This document shows, in pieces, positions 18,464 through 29,800 of a DNA stretch of 45,416 nt. The number at the start of each line of letters is the position of its first letter. Position 1 is the first letter of the stretch. The stretch is taken from contig CANQHC010000015.1 of NCBI GenBank assembly GCA_947623595.1, positions 1-45,416 on the forward strand, written 5' to 3'. The translations under genes and the position numbers were made by a program. Under the pieces are notes generated by a model. It did not search any database and was not told the origin of the DNA. It saw only the letters and a list, made by a program, of their open reading frames with translations. Source of the DNA: an uncultured Clostridia bacterium (GTDB taxonomy: Bacteria; Bacillota; Clostridia; TANB77; CAG-508).

Positions 18464-20284
18464 TTACTCTGATTCTTTAGCCTTAGGTTTTACGCTTTTT
18501 TTTGCTTCAGTTGTTGAATTCTTCGCTTCTGTAGTTTTTGTAGATGTTTTTTTAGCTTGACTTGTTGTTGATGCTTTTTTAGTTCCATTAGTTTTATTTA
18601 TTGTACTTTTTGAAACTTTTTTTGGTTCTGCTTTCTTTTCTGTTGTTTTAGTTTCCTTTTTTGGCTCTTTTTCTACCTTTTCTGTTTTTACTTTTTCATC
18701 TGATTTTACTTTATTATCTTTTACTTTTGATTCTTCAACTTCCTTATTTTGCTTGTTTACTTTCTCTTGTGGTGCTTCAACTTCTTTATTTACACTTTTT
18801 TCTTGTGATGATTCAACTTCTTTGTTTTGCTTTTTTGCTTTTTCTTGTGATGATTCAACCTCTTTATTCTGACTTTTTGCTTTTTCTACATTTTCTTCTA
18901 ATTTTTCACTTTTTTCTGCAATTGGTTCTTTCTTTGTTTGCTTATTTCCAACTACAGTTTGTTCTTTCTTTTTATTTCTACCATGGAATAATATAATGCA
19001 CATTGCAAAAATTATTATGATTATTGCTATTATAGAAATAAAAATATAATCATTTTTTCGTTTTTTCGAAATTTCTACAATGTCACTATTATTAACTTCT
19101 TCTAGCATATTAGTTGTTAGACTTCCTTTTATTGCATCATACTCACTTTTTAATTTTGCGTTTTGAGCACTTAAAATAATATTTTGTAATTTTCCCCAGC
19201 TTTGGCTTGTATAATCTTCTTTCCTCTTTGCAGAAAGTTCTTCTAATAAATTGTCTAATTCTGTTTTTTCAAACTCTGCAGGTACTAATACATCTAAATT
19301 AAGTTGTTCCTTAATCTCGTTATATTCTTCCTCATTACTTGCATTTTCTGCTTTGGAAATTATATCTTTTAATGTAGTCCAACTTTCTAAAGTATAATCT
19401 GATTCTACTTTAGAAACTAATTGTTGTTTTAATAAATCTAATTCTGTTTTTTCTAAAGTTTCAACTGCATCAGTATCTTCATCATTACTATTTTTTTCTG
19501 AATCTGTTGTATTTTGATTGCTAGGTTTTTTGGTTGTATTAGAGCTTGAGCTTGTACTAGGTTTTTTATTACTGCTTCCTGAATTGCTACTTGGTTTTGT
19601 TTGTGTACTACTTCCAGAATTATTTCCTGGTTTTGTTTGTGTGCTACTTCCTGAATTGTTTCCTGGTTTTGTTTGAGTGCTACTTCCAGAATTATTTCCC
19701 GGTTTTGTTTGTGTACTGCTTCCGGAATTGTTCTCCGGTTTTGTTTGTGTACTGCTTCCGGAATTATTTCCCGGTTTTGTTTGTGTACTACTTCCAGAAT
19801 TATCTCCTGGCTTTGTTTGAGTACTACTTCCTGGGTTATTTCCTTGTTCATTGTCTTGGTTACTTTTAGCAACTACCGTTACAGAAGCTACACTACTTCC
19901 AATTGATGTACTATTACTTGAAAGTACTACTTTACTTACATTAAATGTTCCTGTTCCAGTAGATATTGCCTTAAATCTAAATGTAACACTTGATAAATCT
20001 GCTTCATTATCCCAATTTATATATGCATATCTATTAGATGCTTGTGCATATGTTCCTGCTGAAACAGAAACATACTTAAATTTACTTGTATCATAATTTA
20101 ATTTGAATTGTGCTGTATCAACTTTTTCTCCAAATGAAACAGTTACAGAAACCGTATCATCTACAGTTACTTTGCTGTTTTGAGCCCTTATATTTACAGT
20201 TGCTGCATTTACGCCACTACTTAAAAAAACAATTGATAAAATAATAATTAGAAATATTATTAATGATTGTTTAATTTTTTTCAT
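18464..20284 (-). CDS. Membrane-anchored cohesin protein with FIVAR-like repeats and a long charged tail
   Basis: 606 residues. Residues 1-27 are a signal peptide. Residues 28-140 form a cohesin-like beta sandwich (VTVDDTVSVTVSFG, FKLNYDTSKFKYVSVS, LSSVTFRFKA). Residues 152-236 hold seven 12-residue STQTKPG linker repeats. Residues 277-395 hold two FIVAR-like helical repeats (DYTLESWTTLKDII and DYTSQSWGKLQNII). A membrane segment lies at 413-433. Residues 434-606 are a Lys/Glu-rich tail with SQEKAKKQNKEVES repeats and a Lys/Thr/Ala-rich end. Topology prediction puts the cohesin outside and the 170-residue tail in the cytoplasm. It is the first gene of an operon with the dockerin gene. Inference: it tethers the dockerin protein to the cell. 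The cytoplasmic tail has no clear family. Confidence 0.85.
   Translation of the reverse strand: MKKIKQSLIIFLIIILSIVFLSSGVNAATVNIRAQNSKVTVDDTVSVTVSFGEKVDTAQFKLNYDTSKFKYVSVSAGTYAQASNRYAYINWDNEADLSSVTFRFKAISTGTGTFNVSKVVLSSNSTSIGSSVASVTVVAKSNQDNEQGNNPGSSTQTKPGDNSGSSTQTKPGNNSGSSTQTKPENNSGSSTQTKPGNNSGSSTQTKPGNNSGSSTQTKPGNNSGSSTQTKPSSNSGSSNKKPSTSSSSNTTKKPSNQNTTDSEKNSNDEDTDAVETLEKTELDLLKQQLVSKVESDYTLESWTTLKDIISKAENASNEEEYNEIKEQLNLDVLVPAEFEKTELDNLLEELSAKRKEDYTSQSWGKLQNIILSAQNAKLKSEYDAIKGSLTTNMLEEVNNSDIVEISKKRKNDYIFISIIAIIIIIFAMCIILFHGRNKKKEQTVVGNKQTKKEPIAEKSEKLEENVEKAKSQNKEVESSQEKAKKQNKEVESSQEKSVNKEVEAPQEKVNKQNKEVEESKVKDNKVKSDEKVKTEKVEKEPKKETKTTEKKAEPKKVSKSTINKTNGTKKASTTSQAKKTSTKTTEAKNSTTEAKKSVKPKAKESE
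19577..19831 (-). repeat. Seven 36-bp tandem repeats (linker) in the cohesin gene
   Basis: Twelve-codon units GSSTQTKP(G/E/S)(N/D/S)NS. The TQTKP core resembles the linker in the cassette surface protein at 4380-4772, although the unit lengths differ (36 against 39 bp). Confidence 0.88.
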
Positions 20285-20367
20285 ATAAAATTCTCCCCTT
20301 CTCTTTGTATCTAAAAAAATGATACAATAGATATAGTCTTTGCCTCTCTAATGCAAATGACACACCA

Positions 20368-20396
20368 ATTATATCATTTTTCTTCTTTTTTGTAAA
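20368..20396 (-). promoter_or_regulatory. Promoter of the cohesin-dockerin operon
   Basis: A -35 box TTTACA (20391-20396) and a -10 box TATAAT (20368-20373) are spaced 17 bp apart. The leader is about 75 nt long and contains a small hairpin (TTGTATC ... GATACAA, about 20301-20325) just before the AAGGGGAG ribosome site. I do not recognise a riboswitch. Confidence 0.75.
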
Positions 20397-20482
20397 CATA
20401 AAGTGGCATTTTATGTTATTTTTTTGACATTTTTTGCTAAATTTCACTTGTTTTTTTTATTTTCTTCGATATTTTTTTCATA

Positions 20483-20743
20483 TTACTCAAATTCAACTGT
20501 TAAATTTTCTGTTTCTGTTGGATTAACTTCCTGTTCATCTGGCTCAATATTAGTGATTGGCAGATTACTATTTTGTATATTTTCTTCATTAAAATTTTGA
20601 GTTGTATTTGTATCATTAATTTCATTGGCATCATTTTTCTTGCCACTAAAAAGAATTACACAAACTATTATAGAAATTACTAATACTAATATTAAAGCTA
20701 TAACAATTATCTTATTTTTTTTACTTAGGTTTTTCATATTCAC
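20483..20743 (-). CDS. Small single-pass membrane protein of unknown function
   Basis: About 86 residues from the GTG at 20743, which GGAAGGA precedes by 6 nt. The ATG at 20737 and a GTG at 20764 are alternatives. A short Lys-rich N-terminus is followed by one membrane segment (IIVIALILVLVISIIVCVILF). An Asn/Glu-rich acidic outside tail ends in LTVEFE. I see no known domain. It lies between the giant MBG gene, whose likely terminator is at 20777-20818, and the cohesin operon promoter. It may be an accessory of either. Confidence 0.65.
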   Translation of the reverse strand: MNMKNLSKKNKIIVIALILVLVISIIVCVILFSGKKNDANEINDTNTTQNFNEENIQNSNLPITNIEPDEQEVNPTETENLTVEFE

Positions 20744-20776
20744 TTTTAATCCTTCCTTGGTCACAAATTTAATTGG

Positions 20777-20818
20777 AAAAGGGTAGAATTTTAAATATAT
20801 TTTTATAACTACCCTTTT
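20777..20818 (-). terminator. Probable terminator after the giant MBG gene
   Basis: The inverted repeat AAAAGGGTAG ... CTACCCTTTT has a long AT-rich loop (about 22 nt) and ends in TTTT on the minus strand. It lies 27 bp past the stop at 20845. The T-run is short and the loop large, so efficiency is uncertain. Confidence 0.55.
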
Positions 20819-20844
20819 ACCTTTCTTAAATTTTATCGATCTGA

Positions 20845-23800
20845 TTACTCTTTTGGTTTAATTTCAAAATTATCTATTTGTGCTGGAATTCCAGTTTTAC
20901 TCATAATAGATATTTCACATATAGCATCTGATTCTACTTTTATTTCATAAGTCAAAGTATCACTTGCGTCATCATAATTTATAGCATATTCTGTTCGACT
21001 TCCATCTTTAATAAGTGGAGTTGTGGTAATTTTAGAATTTTCGTAAACTTTTATTGTCGCATTTTCCATTTTGCTAACATTTTTAATTGTCAATTTTACT
21101 ATATTGCTTTCATATGTAGATTTCCAGCCTTTTACTCCTTCTGATTCTAGCTCCCATACGGGTGCTCCTGATTCAATTTTTATATATCTTATTGCAGTTT
21201 CAGGCTCACTGTCTAAAATTTCTGTATATTTAACAACTATTTTGTAAACACCATCTTCTGATAACCATTTTTCTTTTTCTGAATCACTACTTGTATAATA
21301 AGCTTTAGATTTAAATAGTTCTTCACTTTGTTTAATTTCTTCTAGAGTTTTATTTCCCACATTTGTAAGTTCTTCTTTGTATATTTCTACAGTTCCTTTT
21401 GTCCAACCTACATGTACAGAAGTATTGAAAGGTTTTTCCCAATATTGTTTTTCTCTTTCATCTGTAATATCACTTCTTATTTCGTATTCATCAATTATTT
21501 GAACCAATGGTGGGAACTCTTTTACTGTAACAGTTACTTCACATGTATCACTTACATTTCCACTCTTGTCTTTTGCAGTATATACTACTGTATACTGTTT
21601 ACCTTTTTGACTTGTGTCAATTGTACCTTCCCAAGAAAGTGTAATATCTTCAACCGAGTCATAATCGTCTACTACTTCTACAAATGATGTATAGTCAACT
21701 GCTGTATTTAACATTACAATATTTAAACCAGTTGGCTTAATTGTAGGAGCAGTTGTATCTGCAATTCTAAATCCTCCAAGTGATATACTATCATTTTCAA
21801 AGTTACGTGCATTTACAATTTCAAGATTTACTCTATAAAATCCTAGGTCTGATGGTGCATTAACATTTTGCTCATTTATAATATCTTGATATGTTATTTT
21901 TACTGCAATATTTTTATTTGATTCACTGCTATATTTACCTACTATGTTTACACTAGTTACAATATGTTCTTTTACTTTTTGTGCTTCATCTTTCTCCCAT
22001 TTAGCTATATATTTGTCTAGTTTATTTTGTGAGTTAAATGTTTGACCATCAATAACAAATTCCAAATCATCTGCTGTAAGTTCCCTTGGATTTATAATTA
22101 ACTGTCCTACTACTACGTCTTCTAGTTCGTTGTATTTTGTACCAGCTTGTGCATTAGCTACTATATTGTAAGTTCCTGCATCTATTTTTCCATCAGAAGT
22201 ATTTTCTTTACCCTCTTCAACATATTTATATGTTACTTCTCCTATTTCACCTTCACCAATAGATTCTAACAAACTAACTGTAGCTTGTTTTTTAGTATTG
22301 TCATATGTATATATGTTATCTTCTACTTTAAAATTAGATGTTTGTAAATCTATTCTTTTTACTGTTAAAGTTAATACTTTTGGAGCACTTGCATTGTGGT
22401 TATCATCTTCCACATATACTACACTAATTTGAACTTCTCCTGCTTTTTTAAGTGTTATTATTCCTTCAGGTGAAATTTCAATTACATCTTCTGGATTGTA
22501 ACTTACACCGATTTGACCTTTTCTATCTTCTGGTAATATTAGTTTAGGTGCTTCATCTGTAATTGCAACTTCAGTTTTACTTAATGATACTTGTGGAGCT
22601 TCTTGATTTGCTTTATTTATTGTTAGTATAGTATTTTTTATCTCTATTTCAGCACTGCCATATAATGTTCCTGCTTCTACAATAAGTTTAATATTATAAG
22701 TTCCCGCATCAATTGCACTTTCGCTCCACTCTGGTTGTGGCATAGTTTCTTCTGGTACAATTTTACGATATTGTACTGTTATGTTTCCAACTCCACCACC
22801 TAAGTTTTCAGCTACATCTACTTTTTTAGGACTTCCATCATAAGTTTGCACTGTATTAGTTATATCAAAGTTTTCTTCTACTAGAGCTCCTCTGATAATT
22901 TTCCATTTTCCAGTTATTTGACTAGGATTAATTGATTTATAATTTTTAGATAGTGCTATACCTTCTTCTGTTTCATCAAAACTAAATGTTGCTGTAACAT
23001 CATAGCCATCACCTTCACTGACATCAGTTTGTACATTTCCACTGAATTCTACTTTTATTCCATTTGGAACACCTTCTAATTGTGGTGTATATGTCAATGG
23101 CTTTCCTGTATAAATTAGTGTATTTCCCTCTGTTGGGAATGATACATTTTCAAGTTTATATTCAGCTTTTTCTACTTTTACTTTCGCATCTAATTCTATT
23201 ATGTTGTAATTTTTCTGATCTATTGGAGTAAATGTTACTTTAAATGTTCTTCTTTCTTCTTCTTGAGTTGCATCCCCTACTTTCTCTGTCTCTGCACTCT
23301 TTCCTTCTTCTAATTTCCAACTAAATGTTCCTTCAGTTCCACCTTCATTTGATATTGGTAATTGTAGTTTTGATAATGTATCTCCATATGTTGCTACAAA
23401 GTTAGATAATATGTTTGTTGCATTTTCTGATATTGTTGGATTTGCCTTTGTAATGCTATATACACCAATATATATTTCTTCTGTAGTTGTTCCATAGTTG
23501 ATACCATCTCCTATGCTTACAGTTACTTTATATGTTCCTACCTCTACAGGTATTGCTGGCACTACTCCTTGCTCTAGCCCTTCTGCTTGTTTAGTTACTA
23601 AGTCTCCTTCAGTTTGCTCTGCATTTTCTTTTTGATCATCATCTATTTTGTAATATTTTGTTGTAATTAAATTTCCTGATGCTGATAAGTTTTCTTTTGC
23701 TGTTACTGTAATTCCTTGTTCTTGTGCATTATATACTAAATCATCTAATTGCTCAGGATATTGTAAGTCTTGCTTTGTTGGTGTTGCTTTTGTTATTTTA

Positions 23801-26800
23801 TATGTTCCTAAATTTATATCTTGCTTTGTTGCTTTATAATTTTTTCCATCTCCTATGCTTACAGTTATTGTATAATCAGCTACATTTACTGGCATATCAT
23901 CTCTTGCTATTTCACCATTATATTTTACTGTGATAGCATTTCCTGATTCTTTTAAGTTACCTTTTGCAGTTACACTTAATTCTTGTTTCTGCCCATTATA
24001 TACTTTATCTTGTAAATTATATTCTAGATCTGATTCAGTAGGCGTTGCTTTTTCTATAGTATATGTTCCTATTACTAAGTTTTCTACTTTGTTATAATGT
24101 GTTCCATCACTTGCTACATTTACTACTATTTGATATGTTCCTACATCTTTTAGCTCTGCTCCTGTAGTTTCTACTTCTTCAGTTTGGTCTTTTAATTTAT
24201 TATAAGATACAGTAATTGGCGTTCCTGCTTTATCCTTTATTCCCTCTTTATATTCTACAGTAACTTCTTTAGCTTCTCCTGTATATACTTTATTATCTGG
24301 TAATGTGATTTTAAAATCATCTTTATCTAAATTATCTCTAATTACTTCTATTTGATATTCTTCACTTGTTACAGGATTATAATTATCTGTTTCTTCGAAT
24401 GTTACTGTTACATTTGCTGTTCCTACCTGTTTTGGTGTAATCTTTCCTGTTTGAGGATTTACTTGTAAAATACTATCACTTTTGCTTTCATATTTTACAT
24501 TTCCTTTTGCATTTCCAATTCCTTGTACTTGTATTGTTGCATTTTCTTCAGTCATTAATACTTGACTTGGTCCTGTTATTGTTGGCTTTTCTTGCTCAGC
24601 TTTTCCTATTTTATATTTTCCTCTATTTACTGTTACTTGATAGTTTTTACTTGTTGATTCTCCTATAATGTCATATGTTCCAACATTTAAACTACTTACT
24701 TGATCCTTAGATATTTTGTCACTACTTCCTTCATTTGCTAATGATAATGTAACATTTAATACTGTATTTTTATCTACATTTGCATCTTTTCCAACTAGTT
24801 TATTTTCTTCTGGAATAGCATCTATTGTATAGTCTAGCATTTGTTGTTCTTGTCCATATACAGCATTATCTATAGTGTTTGCAGTTACTGTTATTGGTTT
24901 TTGCGTAATTTCATATTTTCCTACATATAATTCATTAGCACTTGAATTATAGTTAGTTCCTGCTCCTATACTTACTGTTACTTTGTAAGTTCCTACATCT
25001 TCTGGAACTGATGGTAGTTTTTCGTTTTCTGGTTTTTCACTAGTATCTTTTGTTACTAGTGTTCCTTTTGCTTCTTCTTCCTTTTCCTTTTCTTCCCCTA
25101 CTAGTTCATAATATCTTGTAGTTATATCTCCAAATCCATTTAACTCAGATTTTGCCGTTATGCTAATTCCTTGTTCTTGTCCATTATATACTACATCTTG
25201 TAAAGGTTTCGTATATTCTAAATTTTCCAAACTTGAATCTATTGGAGAAATAGTATAAGTTTCAGATTCTTTCGTAACTACACTACCTTCATAATTGTTT
25301 GTTCCTGTTACAGTTACTTTTGCCTTGTAAGTTCCTGCATCAACAGGTTCTGTTTCTCCCATTGATTTTTGTAATTCTTCTGATACTATTTTAAAGTATT
25401 CTTTCTTTACTGTATAACCTTCACCTTCAGTTATACCATTTACAGTTACTGTTACAGGCTTGCTTATTGCATCATATTCTATTTTTTCTTTTTCAGGTAA
25501 AGGAGTTGGCACTGTAATATTTACATCATCATCTTTAATAATACCATTTACTATTTCTAGTTCTGCTTCTAGTTTTTCCGGATTTATACTTGAATAATTT
25601 TTCTGTAAATCTTCGCTTAAACCAAATGTTGCTGTTACTGTATAAGTACCTCTTTCTTTTACACCTTCTTCTCCTGCAATATTTGAATCTGGTGCTTCTT
25701 TCTTTGCTATAGAATATTTTACATTAATTCCTTCCGGTAGTTGTCCTGAAATTTTAATAATTTGTTTTTGCCCATTATATTCCTTTTGAGCATTTTCAAA
25801 TGTAATTTGTGACAATTGATAAATAGCTTTTTCTATTGTCCATGAGTCTGTAAGTTCTAGACCTTCCGCTGCATTATATTTTTCAGTTTTATCAGTAAAT
25901 ACTTTAATTTTATAAGTTCCCGCTTCTGTTACACTTGTTTCTCCTTCTCCTGCACCATCTTTGTAGTATTTTACTTCTTTAACACTTACTTCATATATAT
26001 TAGATGTTACTTGTGCACTTATTTCACTTCCTGTATAAGTAGGATTTGGATTTCCAATTGTAAAGTCAGATTTTGTTAAAGTTGCTCTTTTAATAGTTAG
26101 TTTTGCTTCATCTGAAACTGGACTTTCTTCATAATTATTAGTTGATGGGAATATGGCTGTAATTGTTACTTCTTCTGCTCTATTTAAAGTAATACTTCCA
26201 TCTTCTGAAATAGTTATTGCACCATCTGGACTTATTTTGTATTGTGCTTTTTCTCCTGATGCACTTACATTTTTCACTGTAATAGTAATAGGCTCTTCAT
26301 CTGTTATAATTGCTTGATTTTTACTTAGCTCAATAATTGGTTTTTCTTGACTTGCCTTTTCTATTGTAAACTCTGCTGTTTTTGTTTTTGGCTCTGTTGT
26401 TTTATAATTGTTTATTCCTTCTATGGTTACTGTTACGTTATATATTCCAGCATCTGTTGGAGATCCTTGTAAATTTTCTTCTTCTCCTTGTTTTTTATAT
26501 GTAATTGTTTCTGTATAATCTACACCTTTTCTTAAACTTCCTACTGTTACTGTTACTTCTTTTGGATTCTTATCATATACTATTTTTCCATCTTGATTGT
26601 TTGGTGGTAATTGTATATTAATTTCTTCTTCTATTTCTTTTTGAGTTATAGTATATTGTCCTTGTATTTCAGTTACATTGTAGTTATCTTTTACATCTGT
26701 TCCAGCATCTTCTCCTCTTGTTATTGTATAACTTTCTACTGTTATTGGGTATACTCCTACTGGTGTTGTATTTGTTATTTGAGGTTCTGTTTTTAATGTT

Positions 26801-29800
26801 ACATTAATTTTATCATTATTTACTAAGTTTGATACATCTTGATGAGTTAATTTTACTGGTTCTTCCCCATAAGTTCTTTTTACTGAGTTTACTTGTATTG
26901 TTATTGGTCTTTGTTTAATTGTATATGTTCCTGTTCCTTCTCCTACCTTATAATTTTTAGTTACATCTTTTGTTGTAGGCTCCGCATCTGATACAGTTCT
27001 TTGAATTTTATAGCTTATTACTGTAATATCTTGCGTGCCAACTGAAGTTGTTTGAGTAGCATCAGTTGTTAGTACAACATCTTGTAATTCATCATTATTT
27101 ACTAAACCATTTTCTAAATTTTTTCCTGCTGTTATACTAACTTCATTGTCTAATTCAACTACATCACCATAAATGCTTGATTTGTCTACTGGCGTTATTG
27201 TAATTGGTCTTGGTGTAATTGTATATTTTGCCTCAATTTCTTGTGTTTTTAATGTATAGTTAGAATTTTGCAAGATGTCTGATTTTAATTGTATTTCATA
27301 TTCACCTGCATCTGATAATTTGCTTATTGGAGTTTTACTACTTTCTTCTACTGCTTCTAGTTGTATTCCTAAGCTTTGCTCATTATCTTCATTTTTTAAT
27401 CCTTCTACTTGGTAAGTAATTTCTTTTATATCTTCTCCATAAATACTTTCTTGTGCATTTACAGTTAATGTTAACTCTGCTGGAGTAATTGTATATGTTC
27501 CATTTTCATAACTAATTGCATAATTATTTGTTACTGGTTTTTCTTCTCTCGTAATTGCAACTTCACTAGCTGTAATTGTATAGCTACTTCCTACTGGTGA
27601 TTTGCTTGTTGCACTTGTTTCTAATTTTATTACTGTTATTTTATCATCATTTACTAAGTTCTTCTCAGAAGTTATTTTATAAGTTAAATCTTGTTCAACT
27701 GTTTCCCCATAGATACTTGATTTATCATCTGGTTTTATTGTAATTGGTCTTTGCTTTATAGTATATACACCTTTTAAGTCTTCTTTATTAGCAATTTCAT
27801 AGTTTGAATTTGTACTATCTTGTTTTACAATAATATCATACTCTCCTACATCTGTAGTTTCACTTAAAGGAGTTTTTTCTTCATTTCTTTCTACTGCTTC
27901 TAATTCTATTCCTAAAATACTTGCATCTTCATCATTTTCTAGCCATTCTACTGTATAGCCTGGCTCAGGAATTACAATTTCTTCTCCATATATACTTTCT
28001 GCAGGTAAAATTGTTACTGTTACTTGTTTTGCAGTAATAGTATATTTTCCTTCTACATATTCTATATTGTAATTATTAGTTACATCTTTAGAGCTACTTT
28101 GACCTTCTACTTGTTCTTCAACCTGTCTTGTGATAGTAGCACCTGATGCTGTAATTTTATAATTTTCACCTACTGGTGACTTTTTACTTGCATTTGTTAC
28201 TAATGTTATAGCTGTTATTTTATCATTGTTTACTAATTTATCTGCTGTTACATTGCTTGGTATTTGTTCAATATTAACTTCAGCTCCATAAACACTTGAC
28301 TTATCAATTGGAGTTATTTTAAGAGGTCTTTGTGTAATTTTATATTTTACGTCAGTTGTTGATGATTCTGGATTTAATACATAATTTGGATTTAGCTCAT
28401 CTGTTACTATATTTATATCATATAATCCTACATCAGATGTTTGGTTTATTGGTGTACCCTTTTCATCCACTGCTACTAATTGTATTCCTAAATTTTCTTT
28501 GCTATCTTCTTTTTGTAAGCCATTTACATCATAATTAATTGTACTTATTGGATTTCCATATATACTCTCTTGAGCAGTTACAGTTAATGTTAATTGAGCT
28601 GGATTGATTATAAACTTATCATTTAATTCTTTATCGCTTACTCCTTCATAATTTTGATTTCCTTCTGCTGTAACTTTTATAGTATACGTTCCTTTATCTT
28701 TTACAGTTTCTTTACCTTCTCCATCTTCACCATCTTTATAGTATTTTGCTGTAAAGTCTAATACTGGTTCAGATACTATTGTGGCATTTTGTTGTTCACC
28801 ATTATATGTTTTTCCCTTATCTGTTACAGTGAATTTTATTTGTGCTTTTCCAATTATAAAATGCTCTTTTACTTCTATATTAGTTGCTTCGTAATAATCA
28901 TTTTCTCCTACTTTTATTGTAACTATGTATTCTCCTGCATTAGTTGGTTTTTCTACTTCTGCAACTTCAGTATCTTTTAATTTATATTCAATTGTAAATT
29001 TACCTTGTAATTTTGGATCTTTTGGCTCTATTGTTACTTCTTTTTGATTTCCATCATATATTTCACCTTTTGGTATTGTTATAGTAAAATCATCTTCTGT
29101 TAAAACAGGGTTTTTACTAATTGTTAGTGATTTTGCATCAGAAGTTGCAGCATTATAATTTTCTGTTCCTTCATAAGTTACTTTTATATTTGCTTTTCCT
29201 GCTTTTAATAATTTTATTGTTTTTTCTTGTGAATCAATTTCAATAATATCTGAAGAAGGATTTTCTCCACTCTCATCTAATATTTGGTAACTTATTTTTC
29301 CACTTTCTTTTATATCTTGCTCATTTTCTAATACTATTTTTGGTGATGAATCTGTCATTAATACAGTTTCTATTTCTGTTTGTTCTTCTGAGTCTTTTAC
29401 TATTTTAAAGATTGGTTTTGGTTGGTCTGCCTTTGATACTTTTATTTTTACTATTATATCTTTTACTACTTCATAATTGCTTTCATCAGTTGGTGTATAT
29501 ATTACCAAAAATTCATTTCCTTCTTCCTCTTCTGTAGTTACTTTTCCTACTAATGTTTCTAGAGGATTTTTCTCTATATCAAAACTAAAGCCTTGAGTTA
29601 ATTGACCTTCAACATCTGCTAATGTTTGTCCATATTTGGCAGTTAAATTTGTTGGTACATCATATTTTGGTTTTGCTTTCTTTATTTCAAATTGTGTAGA
29701 TTTTTCTATTCCTGCTTGGTCAGTACTATAATTTCCTTTTCCTTTTACATTTACCGTTACATTGTAAGTACCTGCATTTGTTGGGCTTTCAACATCTTGT

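Noticed and set aside
19453..19906. ORFs over the TQTKP repeats of the cohesin gene
   Set aside because: Same cause: a 36-bp coding repeat keeps alternative frames open. They have no ribosome sites and are low-complexity products.
20285..20367. c-di-GMP or other riboswitch in the cohesin operon leader
   Set aside because: GGCAAAG-like bases are present, but the paired elements of the known classes are not recognisable in the short leader.
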